A stretch of DNA of 64,000 nt. Source: JACPDI01 sp035463475 (lineage in GTDB: Bacteria; Acidobacteriota; Vicinamibacteria; Vicinamibacterales; 2-12-FULL-66-21). The position numbers and the translations under genes are program-made. How positions within the stretch are numbered: position 1 is the stretch's first letter; every line of letters begins with the position of its first letter. The notes under the pieces are model-generated. The model was given only the letters and a program-made list of their open reading frames with translations, had not been told where the DNA came from and did no database searches. The stretch covers positions 15,469 to 79,468 of the forward strand of contig DATHTE010000073.1 in NCBI GenBank assembly GCA_035463475.1, read 5' to 3'. This document shows, piece by piece, positions 19,607-27,495 of the stretch.

Positions 19607-19984
19607 CTACAGCACTGCGATGAGATCGATTTCGATGCGGGCGTCCTTGGGGAGGCGCGCCGCCTGCACGGTTGACCGCGCCGGCGCGGGCGAGCGGAAG
19701 TAGCCGGCGTAGACCTCGTTCATCGCGGCGAAATCCCCCATGTCGGCGAGGAACACGGTCGTCCGCACGACGTTGTCGAGCGAGGCGCCCGCGGCCTGCA
19801 GGATCGCGGACGCGTTGTCGAAGACCCGCCGCGTCTGCGCTGCGATGTCGCCGCCGACGAGGTTGCCGGTGGAGGGATCGATCGGGATCTGTCCTGACAC
19901 GAACAGCAGGTTGGCGGCCCGGATCGCCTGCGAGTACGGGCCAATCGCCTTGGGCGCCTGGTCGGTCGAAATCGCCTGCCGCAT
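19607..19984 (-). CDS. ridA: RidA family reactive enamine/imine deaminase
   Basis: A 125-residue protein of the YjgF/YER057c/UK114 family, which forms trimers that hydrolyse reactive 2-aminoacrylate and related enamines. Family marks include KAIGPYSQAI near the N-terminus, LLFVSGQIPIDP, and the C-terminal PARSTVQAARLPKDARIEID with the catalytic Arg. It lies 5 nt downstream of rpmB on the same strand, so the two are probably co-transcribed. Confidence 0.95.
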   Translation of the reverse strand: MRQAISTDQAPKAIGPYSQAIRAANLLFVSGQIPIDPSTGNLVGGDIAAQTRRVFDNASAILQAAGASLDNVVRTTVFLADMGDFAAMNEVYAGYFRSPAPARSTVQAARLPKDARIEIDLIAVL

Positions 19985-19989
19985 GGCGG

Positions 19990-20181
19990 CTACGCGGCCT
20001 TGACGACCTTGTTCGAGCGCAGGCAGCGTGTGCAGACGCGGATGCGCCGGATGCCCCCGTTGATGACTGCGCGGACGCGCTGCAGGTTCGGTTCGAACCG
20101 CCGCGGCGTCACATTATGGGCATGACTGATGTTCCGGCCCACCACAGGGCCCTTCCCGCATATTTCGCAACGCTTGGCCAT
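19990..20181 (-). CDS. rpmB: 50S ribosomal protein L28
   Basis: A 63-residue large-subunit ribosomal protein. KRCEICGKGPVVGRNISHAH and NVTPRRFEPNLQ are diagnostic. It retains four cysteines as CEIC and CTRC pairs, so it is a zinc-binding (C+) form, the type that many bacteria replace with a Cys-less paralogue under zinc limitation. ridA follows on the same strand. A promoter with an 18-bp spacer lies just upstream. Confidence 0.97.
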   Translation of the reverse strand: MAKRCEICGKGPVVGRNISHAHNVTPRRFEPNLQRVRAVINGGIRRIRVCTRCLRSNKVVKAA

Positions 20182-20214
20182 TGTCTCGTCGATCCTCGGA
20201 TACAGGAACCTCGT

Positions 20215-20244
20215 ATTTTACCGTAGAATAGGAACTTCTGACAA
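20215..20244 (-). promoter_or_regulatory. Sigma-70 promoter of rpmB
   Basis: Minus-strand TTGTCA (20244-20239) and TAAAAT (20220-20215) are 18 bp apart, leaving a leader of about 27 nt before the rpmB ATG. The -35 box includes the start codon of the divergent zinc-ribbon gene. Confidence 0.75.
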
Positions 20245-20708
20245 TGAGCGACCGCAAGTACCGCCAGCGCGGATACCAGGATGACCCCCGGGATCGGCAG
20301 CCGCGCGCCCCGGCGGGCGCGCCGGGCCCCAGACCGCCCCAGCATTCCGGGGAGCCGCGCGGCCGCGTGCGGGAGCCGCGCGCGCCCAACATGCCCGGGT
20401 TCCGGGAGGTCGTCCGCTGCGCGCGCTGCGGCAACGAGCTGACGGTCGCGCAGGTGTGCAGCCCGACGGGTCAGTGCGCGAAGTGCGGGAGCGATCTGCA
20501 CGCCTGCGCGCAATGCCTCCACTTCGACCCGGGAAGCCGCTTCGAGTGCATGCAGGAGATCCCGGCGCGGGTGAGCCCGAAAGACGCCCGCAACACCTGC
20601 GAGCTCTTCGAGCCGCGCACGACGACGGAGCGCGAGACCCGGAGCGCGTCGTCGCCGAGCGCGCCCTCGAGCGCGAAGAAGGCGTTCGACGATCTTTTCA
20701 AGCTGTAG
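20244..20708 (+). CDS. Cysteine-rich zinc-ribbon protein, unknown function
   Basis: A 154-residue protein. The first 50 residues are Pro/Arg-rich and disordered. The middle (about 58-120) has paired cysteines: CARCG, CAKCG, CAQC, then single Cys in FECMQ and NTCELFEP, consistent with two zinc sites. The C-terminus ends KKAFDDLFKL, a possible short interaction helix. No family function is recognised. The ATG immediately follows the divergent rpmB promoter. A TAGAAT box ends 14 nt before the ATG. Confidence 0.8.
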   Translation: MSDRKYRQRGYQDDPRDRQPRAPAGAPGPRPPQHSGEPRGRVREPRAPNMPGFREVVRCARCGNELTVAQVCSPTGQCAKCGSDLHACAQCLHFDPGSRFECMQEIPARVSPKDARNTCELFEPRTTTERETRSASSPSAPSSAKKAFDDLFKL

Positions 20709-20748
20709 CGGCAGCCGGTCTCTGGCCTCTGAATCCTGACCGCTGGCC

Positions 20749-21429
20749 TCAGCCCGGGATGATGAGCCCCGGCCGATCCGGGCCGGCGGCGTCCCGCCCC
20801 TCGTCTGTCTTCCCCATCCGGCGCTCGAGGAACTTGAGGTAACTCGTGTCGCCATCCTCAAGCTCCGCGGCGCCGTGCGCGGCCAGCGCCTCGGTCCGTC
20901 GCAGCGCGACGGCGAGGTCCCGGTCGATCGGCCGCTCGGCGGGGCGCAGCACCTGGTCGATCTGCTGGCGCAGGTCGGTTGCCAGCCGCTGCGCGGGGAG
21001 CGAGTCCGCCTGCTGCTCGTAAATGATGCCGCGCGCGGCCGTCTCGAACGTGCCCGCGAGCGCGGCCGCCGCGTCAGCGACGTCCTTGTCGCGGAGCGCC
21101 GGCATCGCGCCGCGCGCGTGGCGCGCGATGATCGTCTGGAGCATCGCGAAGATGGTGCGCTGCCGCTCGGTGGTTCCTGCCAGGCCGCTGGCGAAGAACA
21201 GCTGTTCCCTCTCACCGCGCCGCCGCACGGCCGCGGCCGGATGGCTGCGCGCGCTCTGGAGGTAGTGACAGGATGGCGGGCAGTTGATCTCGATCTGTCG
21301 TTTTGTGGCGCAGCAGACGGCGCAGATGTTCTCCCCGCGCGCGGGACATGCACGCCGCGCCGCGCGCGCGCCGCACAGCGGGCACCGCGCTCTTGCGTCG
21401 CGCGCGGGTTCGTGATGATGGCGTGTCAT
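20749..21429 (-). CDS. Conserved hypothetical protein with N-terminal zinc ribbon
   Basis: A 226-residue protein. The N-terminal 60 residues contain CPLCG, RACPARG, CAVCCATKR and NCPPSCHYL, enough cysteines for two zinc sites. The rest is helical, with ATTERQRTIFAMLQ-like and LRQQIDQVLRPAERPIDRDL stretches. No function is known. I start it at the ATG preceded by GGGAAG; a GTG eight codons upstream is the alternative. It converges on the neighbouring zinc-ribbon gene. Confidence 0.8.
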   Translation of the reverse strand: MTRHHHEPARDARARCPLCGARAARRACPARGENICAVCCATKRQIEINCPPSCHYLQSARSHPAAAVRRRGEREQLFFASGLAGTTERQRTIFAMLQTIIARHARGAMPALRDKDVADAAAALAGTFETAARGIIYEQQADSLPAQRLATDLRQQIDQVLRPAERPIDRDLAVALRRTEALAAHGAAELEDGDTSYLKFLERRMGKTDEGRDAAGPDRPGLIIPG

Positions 21430-21498
21430 GCGTGAGGCTTCCCAGCGTGGCACGGCGACTCAGCAGCGTCAACTTCTGTCATGGAGCGACCTCAACGG

Positions 21499-21527
21499 TT
21501 GCGCCGTGCGGGGAATGTCCGTATAAT
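21499..21527 (+). promoter_or_regulatory. Sigma-70 promoter upstream of two-gene unit
   Basis: TTGCGC at 21499-21504 and a perfect TATAAT at 21522-21527 have a 17-bp spacer. The leader would be about 65 nt, with GGAGGGAGGAG ahead of the ATG at 21601. Confidence 0.8.
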
Positions 21528-21600
21528 CCCGTAAAAATTAAAGCACAACGCATCGGAACACGACTTGCACGGCAGCGAGGCGGAGGGAGGAGCTCACGCG

Positions 21601-22191
21601 ATGAGCACAGCGCTCTTTCATCGCGAGACGCCAGTTGAGTACTTCAGAGCACTGGTTGAAGCGGCGCTGCAGCACCAGCAGGTGAGGACGGGCGAGCTGA
21701 CGTCCTATTACCTGGTCAACCTGCTGTGCAGCTATATCCGCTTCGCGGACGGCTCCCCCGCGTCGCTTGATGACGAACCGCTCGCGCTGCGCCTCGCGCG
21801 TGCCCTCGAAACGGGCGGGGTCGAGCAGCGTGCCCGACTGCGCAGCCTGGCCGATGACTCGCTGTTCGTGTCCGGCTTCTTTTCCGATTCCTTGCGGCGG
21901 AAGGTCGTGGACGTTGACTACTACGTCTCGATGGGCGAGTACGCGTACGGATCGCTCAGCCGGTGGGAGGCCGACACGTTCGCCGGGACATTCGGGGAGC
22001 TCGCGGAGCGCTTCACGAGGTTCATGGAAGTCCTTGGCGAGGTGAGCGAGCGCAGCGGGATGACCTCGAACAACGATCTGCTGCGGCTCTACGAACGATG
22101 GCTGCGCACGGGCAGCCGGCGCAGCGGGCAGAAGCTTGCGGAACGCGGCATCGTCCCGAACGCGTCGATCGGCCAGCGGTTTCTCCAATGA
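21601..22191 (+). CDS. Conserved hypothetical protein (196 aa)
   Basis: A largely helical, soluble protein without recognised catalytic motif. Conserved-looking stretches are VEYFRALVEAALQHQQV, LTSYYLVNLLCSYIRF, and the tail GSRRSGQKLAERGIVPNASI. It starts at an ATG with strong GGAGGGAGGAG upstream rather than at an in-frame start 12 codons earlier. The stop overlaps the next ATG (ATGA), so the two proteins are co-translated and may interact. Confidence 0.8.
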   Translation: MSTALFHRETPVEYFRALVEAALQHQQVRTGELTSYYLVNLLCSYIRFADGSPASLDDEPLALRLARALETGGVEQRARLRSLADDSLFVSGFFSDSLRRKVVDVDYYVSMGEYAYGSLSRWEADTFAGTFGELAERFTRFMEVLGEVSERSGMTSNNDLLRLYERWLRTGSRRSGQKLAERGIVPNASIGQRFLQ

Positions 22192-22496
22192 GCACCCCCA
22201 TGATGCCGAGCGTCGAAGAGCTGCGGGAAGAGCAGCGCCGCCTCCGCCGCGTCCGCTTCATCGTTGATTTCACGACCAGCGTGATCATGCAGAGCGAGAT
22301 GACGCGACGCGAAGGGGAGGAGCTGGTCGCGGCCGCTCGCGAGCGCATTCTCGACCTCTTCCCCGGGCGCGAAGAGACGTACGACATTCTGTACGGGCGG
22401 CGCTTCGCGCGCCTGCTCGAGTCCTGCACCCGCCCCGACCGGCTGGAGGAGCCGGCGCCGGCGCGCGTCCTCCCGTTCCGCTCGCGACAGGCCTGA
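22188..22496 (+). CDS. Conserved hypothetical protein (102 aa)
   Basis: A small acidic/basic helical protein with LREEQRRLRRVRFIVDFTTSVIMQSEMTR and ERILDLFPGREETYDILYG as its most structured stretches. It has no signal peptide, no membrane helix and no recognised family. It is translationally coupled to the preceding gene through an ATGA overlap, which also fixes the start. A helical partner or toxin-antitoxin-like role could be imagined, but nothing in the sequence shows it. Confidence 0.75.
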   Translation: MSTPMMPSVEELREEQRRLRRVRFIVDFTTSVIMQSEMTRREGEELVAAARERILDLFPGREETYDILYGRRFARLLESCTRPDRLEEPAPARVLPFRSRQA

Positions 22497-22571
22497 CGGC
22501 CAGCGTGCGTCTGCTGACTCTCCGTCGTCTCGCGACGCCGGGCCGTCGCCTCGGTGCCGCGCCCGGTGTCC

Positions 22572-22600
22572 TTGCCAGGTGACAACGATTCGCGTAGAAT
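22572..22600 (+). promoter_or_regulatory. Sigma-70 promoter of structured leader/ncRNA region
   Basis: TTGCCA at 22572-22577 and TAGAAT at 22595-22600 are 17 bp apart. The predicted transcript starts near 22607, about 360 nt ahead of the DksA/TraR-like start codon. Confidence 0.75.
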
Positions 22601-22606
22601 CACCCG

Positions 22607-22965
22607 AACCAGAAACGGGCTGTCCGGCGTCTAATCGGGCAGCAGAGGGTCACCGGAGACGAGCCGGGAAGTGGCGGTTGTCTCCGAAGACTTTGCAGAT
22701 GAGCCACTTAGCCGAGGGTCGCCAGCGGGATGGCGGCGGGTAGCGGTCCCAGTTAGCGGGCCGTTTCCCTCCTTGAGTCCTCCCTGAAGGCAATCCGAAC
22801 CGAGCTGGAACGAGCTGTAGTGGCTGCGTCGTGTGTCGTTCGGCGACGGCGGTGCGTGGCAGTTGCTTTGCATGGATACGGCCTCCGAAGACTTCGGGGG
22901 CGCCTCATAGGGTCGGCGGGCGCGCCGGCGCAGCGCGCGAGCGTCGTGAAGGAGTCGCATTCATC
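22607..22965 (+). ncRNA. Candidate structured leader or small RNA, unidentified
   Basis: No convincing protein is encoded here, yet a good promoter precedes it and several stems can be drawn by eye: CTGTCCG with CGGGCAG (7 bp); AAGTGGC with GCCACTT enclosing GTCT-CCGA-AGAC; CGCCA with TGGCG. The word CTCCGAAGACTT occurs twice about 200 nt apart. It does not match tmRNA, RNase P RNA, SRP RNA or the riboswitch classes I can recall. It may be a long 5' leader of the DksA/TraR-like gene or a separate RNA; ends are estimates. Confidence 0.4.
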
Positions 22966-23415
22966 ATGAGCGTTGAGGAACGAAAGAAGAACATGGACCC
23001 CGACAGGTACGCCGAGCTCCGGCGCATCCTGGAGGACCGGCGTCGCGAGATGGTGAGCGAGGTCAAGGGCAAAATCCGCGACGTTCGGACCGAAGGGGCG
23101 AGCACCACGGTCACGGGGGTGCTCGACGCGGCGGAGAGCTCGGATGCGGACATCCAGGAGGACATCGAGCTCGCGTTGATCCAGATGAAGGCGGAGACGC
23201 TGAACCGGATCGACGAGGCGCTCGCGCGCCTGGAGGCGGGCACGTTCGGGCTCTGCAACGAGTGCGCCGCCGAGATCTCCGAGCGCCGTCTGCGCGCGCT
23301 GCCGTTCGCGCTGCGCTGCAAGGACTGCGAGGAGGCGCGCGAGGTGGCCGAGCAGCGCGAGCGCCAGATGGCGTCGCGTCGTCCCTCGTCGCTGTTCTTC
23401 GACATGTCCAGCTGA
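22966..23415 (+). CDS. DksA/TraR family zinc-finger protein
   Basis: A 149-residue protein with a helical N-terminal half and the family zinc finger CNEC-x17-CKDC near residues 93-116, preceded by EALARLEAGTFGLC, the family signature. DksA-type proteins enter the RNA polymerase secondary channel and act with ppGpp; this member lacks a clear acidic DxxDxA coiled-coil tip, so a distinct role is possible. GAAGGAG lies upstream, slightly far (12 nt), from the ATG. A strong hairpin separates it from lon. Confidence 0.9.
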   Translation: MSVEERKKNMDPDRYAELRRILEDRRREMVSEVKGKIRDVRTEGASTTVTGVLDAAESSDADIQEDIELALIQMKAETLNRIDEALARLEAGTFGLCNECAAEISERRLRALPFALRCKDCEEAREVAEQRERQMASRRPSSLFFDMSS

Positions 23416-23433
23416 CACGGACAGCCCTGCATC

Positions 23434-23463
23434 GCAGGCTCCGCCGCGCGCGGCGGGGCCTGC
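23434..23463. terminator. GC-rich hairpin between dksA-like gene and lon
   Basis: GCAGGC/GCCTGC and the inner CCGCCGC/GCGGCGG form a near-perfect stem of about 13 bp. There is no T-run on either strand, so it may be a factor-dependent terminator, a processing site or a barrier rather than an intrinsic terminator. Confidence 0.45.
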
Positions 23464-23526
23464 CACCCCCCTCAGCCCTGCGTTTCACGCGTTCTGGCGG
23501 CCGTGCCGGCCAGGAGGACATCGCCG

Positions 23527-25965
23527 ATGAGCGACCACGATGAGTCCGTCAGCATCGAGGAGCGCTCGCTCGTGGACCGTCCGGTCGTCGTTCCCGACGA
23601 AGTGCCCGTGCTGCCGCTGCGGGACACCGTGCTCTTCCCCCATTCGTTCATGCCCCTCGCCGTCGCGCGCGAGAGTTCGGTCCGCCTGATCGACGAGTCG
23701 AGCGCCTCGGGCAGGCTGATCGGCGTGTTCACGCAGAAGGACGCGTCGGTCGAGGAGCCGGACCAGGACGACCTATACCAGGTCGGCACGCTGACCCACA
23801 TCCACAAACTCTTCAAGCTGCCGGACGGCAGCCTGCGGCTCATCGTGCAGGGGCTCGCGCGCATCCGGATGAAGCGGCTGGTCGCGCTGAAGCCGTACCT
23901 GAGAGCGGAGATAGTGGAGGCGCACGAGGTGCTCGGCGAGGCCGACCGCCTCGAGGTGGACGCGCTGCAGCGAAACATCAAGACGAACTTCCAGCAGGTG
24001 GTGTCGCTCTCCCCGCTGCTCTCGGACGACCTCCAGACGCTCGCGCTGAACATCACGGAGCCGGCGCGTCTCGCCGACTTCATCGTCTCGAGCCTGGCCA
24101 CGTTGTCCACGCACGCGAAGCAGGAAGTGCTCGAAACGACCGACGTTCGCGCGCGCATGGACCTGCTGAACCGCATTCTCATCAAGGAGCTGGAGGTCCT
24201 CGAGCTCGGATCGAAGATCCAGTCGCAGGTGCAGTCGGAGGTCGGCAAGAACCAGCGCGAGTACTTCCTTCGCGAGCAGTTGAAGGCGATCCAGCGGGAG
24301 CTCGGCGAGGGGGACGACCAGGCGAAGGAGATCGAGGAGCTGCGCCAGAAGGTCGAGGCGGCAGGGATGCCGGAGGGCGTCAAGAAGGAAGCGATGCGCG
24401 AACTGGACCGGCTCTCGAAGATGCCGGTGGCCGCCGCCGAGTACACCGTATCGCGCACGTACCTCGACTGGCTCGTCGCCGTTCCGTGGAACAAGCGGAC
24501 CGAGGAGCACATCGACCTCAAGCGCACCAAGCAGATCCTCGATGCGGATCACTCGGATCTGGAGAAGGCCAAGGACCGGATCCTCGAGTATCTTGCCGTG
24601 CGCAAACTGAACCCGGAGCTGAAGGGTCCGATCCTGTGTTTCGTCGGGCCTCCGGGTGTGGGCAAGACCTCTCTGGCGCGATCGATCGCCACCTCCCTGG
24701 ACCGGAACTTCGTCCGCGTCTCCCTTGGTGGAATGCGCGACGAGGCGGAGATCCGCGGGCACCGGCGGACGTATATCGGCGCCCTGCCCGGCCAGGTGAT
24801 CCAGGGGCTGCGCCGCGCCGAGTCGAAGAACCCGGTGTTCATCCTCGACGAGATCGACAAGCTCGGGAGCGATTTCCGCGGGGATCCAGCGTCCGCCCTC
24901 CTCGAGGTGCTGGATCCCGAGCAGAACAACACGTTCCGTGACCATTACCTCGACGTGCCGTTCGATCTGTCCGAGGTGCTCTTCATCACCACGGCAAACG
25001 TGCTCGACACGATCCCGCCGCCGCTCCGCGATCGGATGGAAGTGCTCGAGCTCCCCGGCTACACCGAGGACGAGAAGCTGAAGATCGCGCGCGAGCACCT
25101 CGTGGCGAAACAGATCAAGAACCACGGGCTCACGCCAGAGGAGATCGAATTCTCGGATACCGGGCTGAGCACGGTGATTCGCGGCTACACGCGCGAGGCA
25201 GGGGTGCGCAACCTCGAGCGGGAAATCGGCGCGCTCTGCCGCAAGGTCGCGCGGCGGCGCGCGGAGGGGGACGACCGCGCGGTGACGATTACACCTGATG
25301 CGGTGATGGAGATGCTCGGCGCGCCGAGGTTCCTCGACGAAGAGCTCGAGGAGCGCACCAAGGCGCCAGGCGTCGCGATAGGGCTCGCGTGGACCCCCGC
25401 GGGGGGCGAAGTGCTGTTCGTGGAGGCGTCGCGCATGACGGGGCAGAGCGCGCTGACGCTCACCGGACAGCTCGGGGACGTCATGAAGGAGTCGGCGCGC
25501 ACGGCGCTCTCATGGTTCCGCGCGCACGCCCAGGAGTACCGCGTGGATCCCGGCTTCTTCAAGGATGCCGAGATCCACCTGCACGTGCCGTCCGGCGCCA
25601 TCCCCAAGGACGGCCCGTCGGCGGGCGTGACGATGGTGACGGCGCTCGCCTCGGAGCTGACCCGCCGCCCCGTGCGCGGCGACATCGCGATGACGGGCGA
25701 GATCACCCTGTCCGGCCGCGTGCTGCCGATCGGCGGCGTCAAAGAGAAGGTGCTCGCCGCGCGCCGCCACGGCGTGCGGGAGATCATCCTGCCGAGGCAG
25801 AACGAGAAGAACGTCAAGGAGGACCTCAGCGAGGAACTCCGGAACGAGCTCACGATCCATCTCGTGTCGCACATCGACGAGGTGCTGGATCTGGCGCTCA
25901 CGCAGGCCGCGGTCGCCGATCCAGCGGCAGCGGCGCCGGCCCAGGCCCGGTCGAGCGTGAATTGA
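23527..25965 (+). CDS. lon: ATP-dependent protease Lon
   Basis: Cytoplasmic AAA+ serine protease that degrades misfolded and regulatory proteins. The 812-residue protein has the N-terminal substrate domain (VPVLPLRDTVLFPHSFMPL), Walker A GPPGVGKTS (374-382), Walker B VFILDEIDKL, and the peptidase domain with catalytic Ser698 in KDGPSAGVTM and Lys741 in GGVKEKVLAA, spaced 43 residues as in E. coli Lon. The ATG at 23527 is chosen over a GTG eight codons upstream because AGGAGG is 9 nt before it. The HDAC-like gene follows after 4 nt. Confidence 0.97.
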   Translation: MSDHDESVSIEERSLVDRPVVVPDEVPVLPLRDTVLFPHSFMPLAVARESSVRLIDESSASGRLIGVFTQKDASVEEPDQDDLYQVGTLTHIHKLFKLPDGSLRLIVQGLARIRMKRLVALKPYLRAEIVEAHEVLGEADRLEVDALQRNIKTNFQQVVSLSPLLSDDLQTLALNITEPARLADFIVSSLATLSTHAKQEVLETTDVRARMDLLNRILIKELEVLELGSKIQSQVQSEVGKNQREYFLREQLKAIQRELGEGDDQAKEIEELRQKVEAAGMPEGVKKEAMRELDRLSKMPVAAAEYTVSRTYLDWLVAVPWNKRTEEHIDLKRTKQILDADHSDLEKAKDRILEYLAVRKLNPELKGPILCFVGPPGVGKTSLARSIATSLDRNFVRVSLGGMRDEAEIRGHRRTYIGALPGQVIQGLRRAESKNPVFILDEIDKLGSDFRGDPASALLEVLDPEQNNTFRDHYLDVPFDLSEVLFITTANVLDTIPPPLRDRMEVLELPGYTEDEKLKIAREHLVAKQIKNHGLTPEEIEFSDTGLSTVIRGYTREAGVRNLEREIGALCRKVARRRAEGDDRAVTITPDAVMEMLGAPRFLDEELEERTKAPGVAIGLAWTPAGGEVLFVEASRMTGQSALTLTGQLGDVMKESARTALSWFRAHAQEYRVDPGFFKDAEIHLHVPSGAIPKDGPSAGVTMVTALASELTRRPVRGDIAMTGEITLSGRVLPIGGVKEKVLAARRHGVREIILPRQNEKNVKEDLSEELRNELTIHLVSHIDEVLDLALTQAAVADPAAAAPAQARSSVN

Positions 25966-25969
25966 TCGC

Positions 25970-26863
25970 GTGCGCGTCGTGTACTCCCCTGGGTACGAGA
26001 TCGACATCGGCGCGCACGTGTGGCCGACCGCCAAGTACCGTCACCTCCGGGACCGCCTCGCCTCAAACCCGCAGTTCGCGTTCTGCGAGCCGCAGCCAGC
26101 CACCTGGGACCAGCTTGCGCTCGTGCACTTCCCGGTCTGGCTGCAGAAACTCCGCGACTGCGCCCTCACGCCGGCGGAGGAGGCGCAGCTCGAGATCCCC
26201 TGGAACGCGTCGATCGCGGCCGGCTTCCTCCGCATGGCGGGCGGCACGATCCTCGCCACGCGGCTGGCGGTGGAGGAGGGCCTCGCGATCCACCTCGGCG
26301 GCGGGCTGCATCATGCTTTTCCCGGCCACGGCGAGGGGTTCTGCCCGCTGAACGATGTCGCGGTTGCGATCCGCGCCCTCCAGTACGAGTCGCGCGTCCG
26401 GCGCGCCGCCGTGATCGACTGCGACGTCCACCAGGGCAACGGCACCGCGGTCTGCTTCGCCGGCGATGACGTCGTGTTCACCTTCTCCATTCACCAGGAG
26501 CACAACTACCCGCAGTGGAAGCCGAAGAGCGACCTCGATATCGGCGTGCGCGACCGAACGACCGACGGCGAGTACCTCGAGCAGTTGCAGGAGGGGATCG
26601 AAGCGGTGCTCGCGCACGGGCCCGAGTTGGTCGTGTATCTGGCAGGGGCGGACCCGTTCCAGGAAGATCAGCTCGGCGGGCTCTCGCTGACGAAGGACGG
26701 CCTCAGGCGTCGCGATCGTGCCGTCCTGCAGTCGATGCGCTGGGCGGGTATGCCGGTCGCGATCGTGCTCGCCGGCGGCTACGCGCGCCGCCTGCAGGAC
26801 ACGATCGACATTCACGCCGCGACGGCCGAGGAGGCGCTGGCGCTCAGCGCGCGGGGCATCTGA
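25970..26863 (+). CDS. Histone-deacetylase-like amidohydrolase
   Basis: A 297-residue member of the arginase/HDAC fold (acetoin-utilisation/AcuC-like and acetylpolyamine hydrolase families), a zinc hydrolase removing acyl groups from lysine or amines. Visible features: GGGLHHAFPGHGEGFCPLND with the catalytic His pair, IDCDVHQGNGTA with zinc-binding Asp and His, and LAGADPFQEDQLGGL with the third zinc Asp. The substrate is unknown. The GTG is 4 nt after the lon stop, so the genes are probably co-transcribed; that links it to protein quality control or acetylation only by context. Confidence 0.92.
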   Translation: MRVVYSPGYEIDIGAHVWPTAKYRHLRDRLASNPQFAFCEPQPATWDQLALVHFPVWLQKLRDCALTPAEEAQLEIPWNASIAAGFLRMAGGTILATRLAVEEGLAIHLGGGLHHAFPGHGEGFCPLNDVAVAIRALQYESRVRRAAVIDCDVHQGNGTAVCFAGDDVVFTFSIHQEHNYPQWKPKSDLDIGVRDRTTDGEYLEQLQEGIEAVLAHGPELVVYLAGADPFQEDQLGGLSLTKDGLRRRDRAVLQSMRWAGMPVAIVLAGGYARRLQDTIDIHAATAEEALALSARGI

Positions 26864-26957
26864 CGAGTCTCAACCGCGGGGGACGCAAGGAACGCCGAGG
26901 CTGACAGCTCGCGGACGGGGCCGGCGCACCCGCGTTCTCCGCGGTTCCAACTGCAGC
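26864..26957. repeat. Dispersed-repeat-like sequence between convergent genes
   Basis: The stretch CAACCGCGGGGGACGCAAGG-AACGCCGAGG, and later CCCGCGTTCTCCGCGGTTCC, resembles a degenerate intergenic repeat of the form CCGCGGAGAACGCAGAGGACGC. A related copy occurs at about 50648-50712. No terminator T-run is evident. Confidence 0.45.
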
Positions 26958-27494
26958 CTATCGTCCCGCCCGCAGGAGCGTGAGTCCCAGCGCCGTCTTC
27001 ATGTCCGCGATCTCGCCGCGCTCCACCATGCGCCGCGCGTCCGCGAGCGTGAACGTGCGCGGCTCGATGATCTCGTCCTCGTCGAGATGCGCGGTGCCCG
27101 CGGGCTCGTCCAGGCCGTCCAGCCGGTAGAACAGCATCTCCTCATCGCAATAGCCCGGCGTTGCGAAGAACGCGCCGATCAGCTCCATCTTGCGCGGGAC
27201 CCTGCCGATCTCCTCGTGGCACTCACGCCGCGCCGCCGCCTCAGGCTCCTCACCAGGATCCAGTGTTCCTGCCGGCAGCTCCCACAGCCACTGCCGCACC
27301 GGATACCGATACTGCCGGACGAGCACGATGTGATGCGGGTCCGGCATCGGGAGCAGGACGACCGACCGCGGGTGTCGCACGATCTCGAGGTTGACATCGT
27401 TCCCGTTGGGGAACCGCACGCGGTCGACCTCCGTCCGGAACATGCGGCCGTCGAACGTGACCCGCGTCTCGAGCGTCTTGAAGTCCGGATCCAT
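26958..27494 (-). CDS. NUDIX hydrolase, ADP-ribose pyrophosphatase type
   Basis: A 178-residue hydrolase of nucleoside-diphosphate-linked compounds. The complete Nudix box GTLDPGEEPEAAARRECHEEIG lies near residues 76-97, preceded by WLWELPAGTL, and the N-terminal strand VVLLPMPDPHHIVLVRQYRYPV matches the ADP-ribose pyrophosphatase (NudF) subgroup. The start is the ATG one nucleotide after the rluD stop, making it the last gene of the ileS-lspA-lgt-rluD operon. Confidence 0.93.
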   Translation of the reverse strand: MDPDFKTLETRVTFDGRMFRTEVDRVRFPNGNDVNLEIVRHPRSVVLLPMPDPHHIVLVRQYRYPVRQWLWELPAGTLDPGEEPEAAARRECHEEIGRVPRKMELIGAFFATPGYCDEEMLFYRLDGLDEPAGTAHLDEDEIIEPRTFTLADARRMVERGEIADMKTALGLTLLRAGR

Positions 27495-27495
27495 C

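Noticed and set aside
20244..22496. Toxin-antitoxin system
   Set aside because: The coupled pair at 21601-22496 lacks toxin folds, and sizes do not fit known classes.
22631..22960. Minus-strand 109-residue frame over the candidate RNA
   Set aside because: No ribosome site, no domain, composition not protein-like; the plus-strand promoter and stems are better supported.
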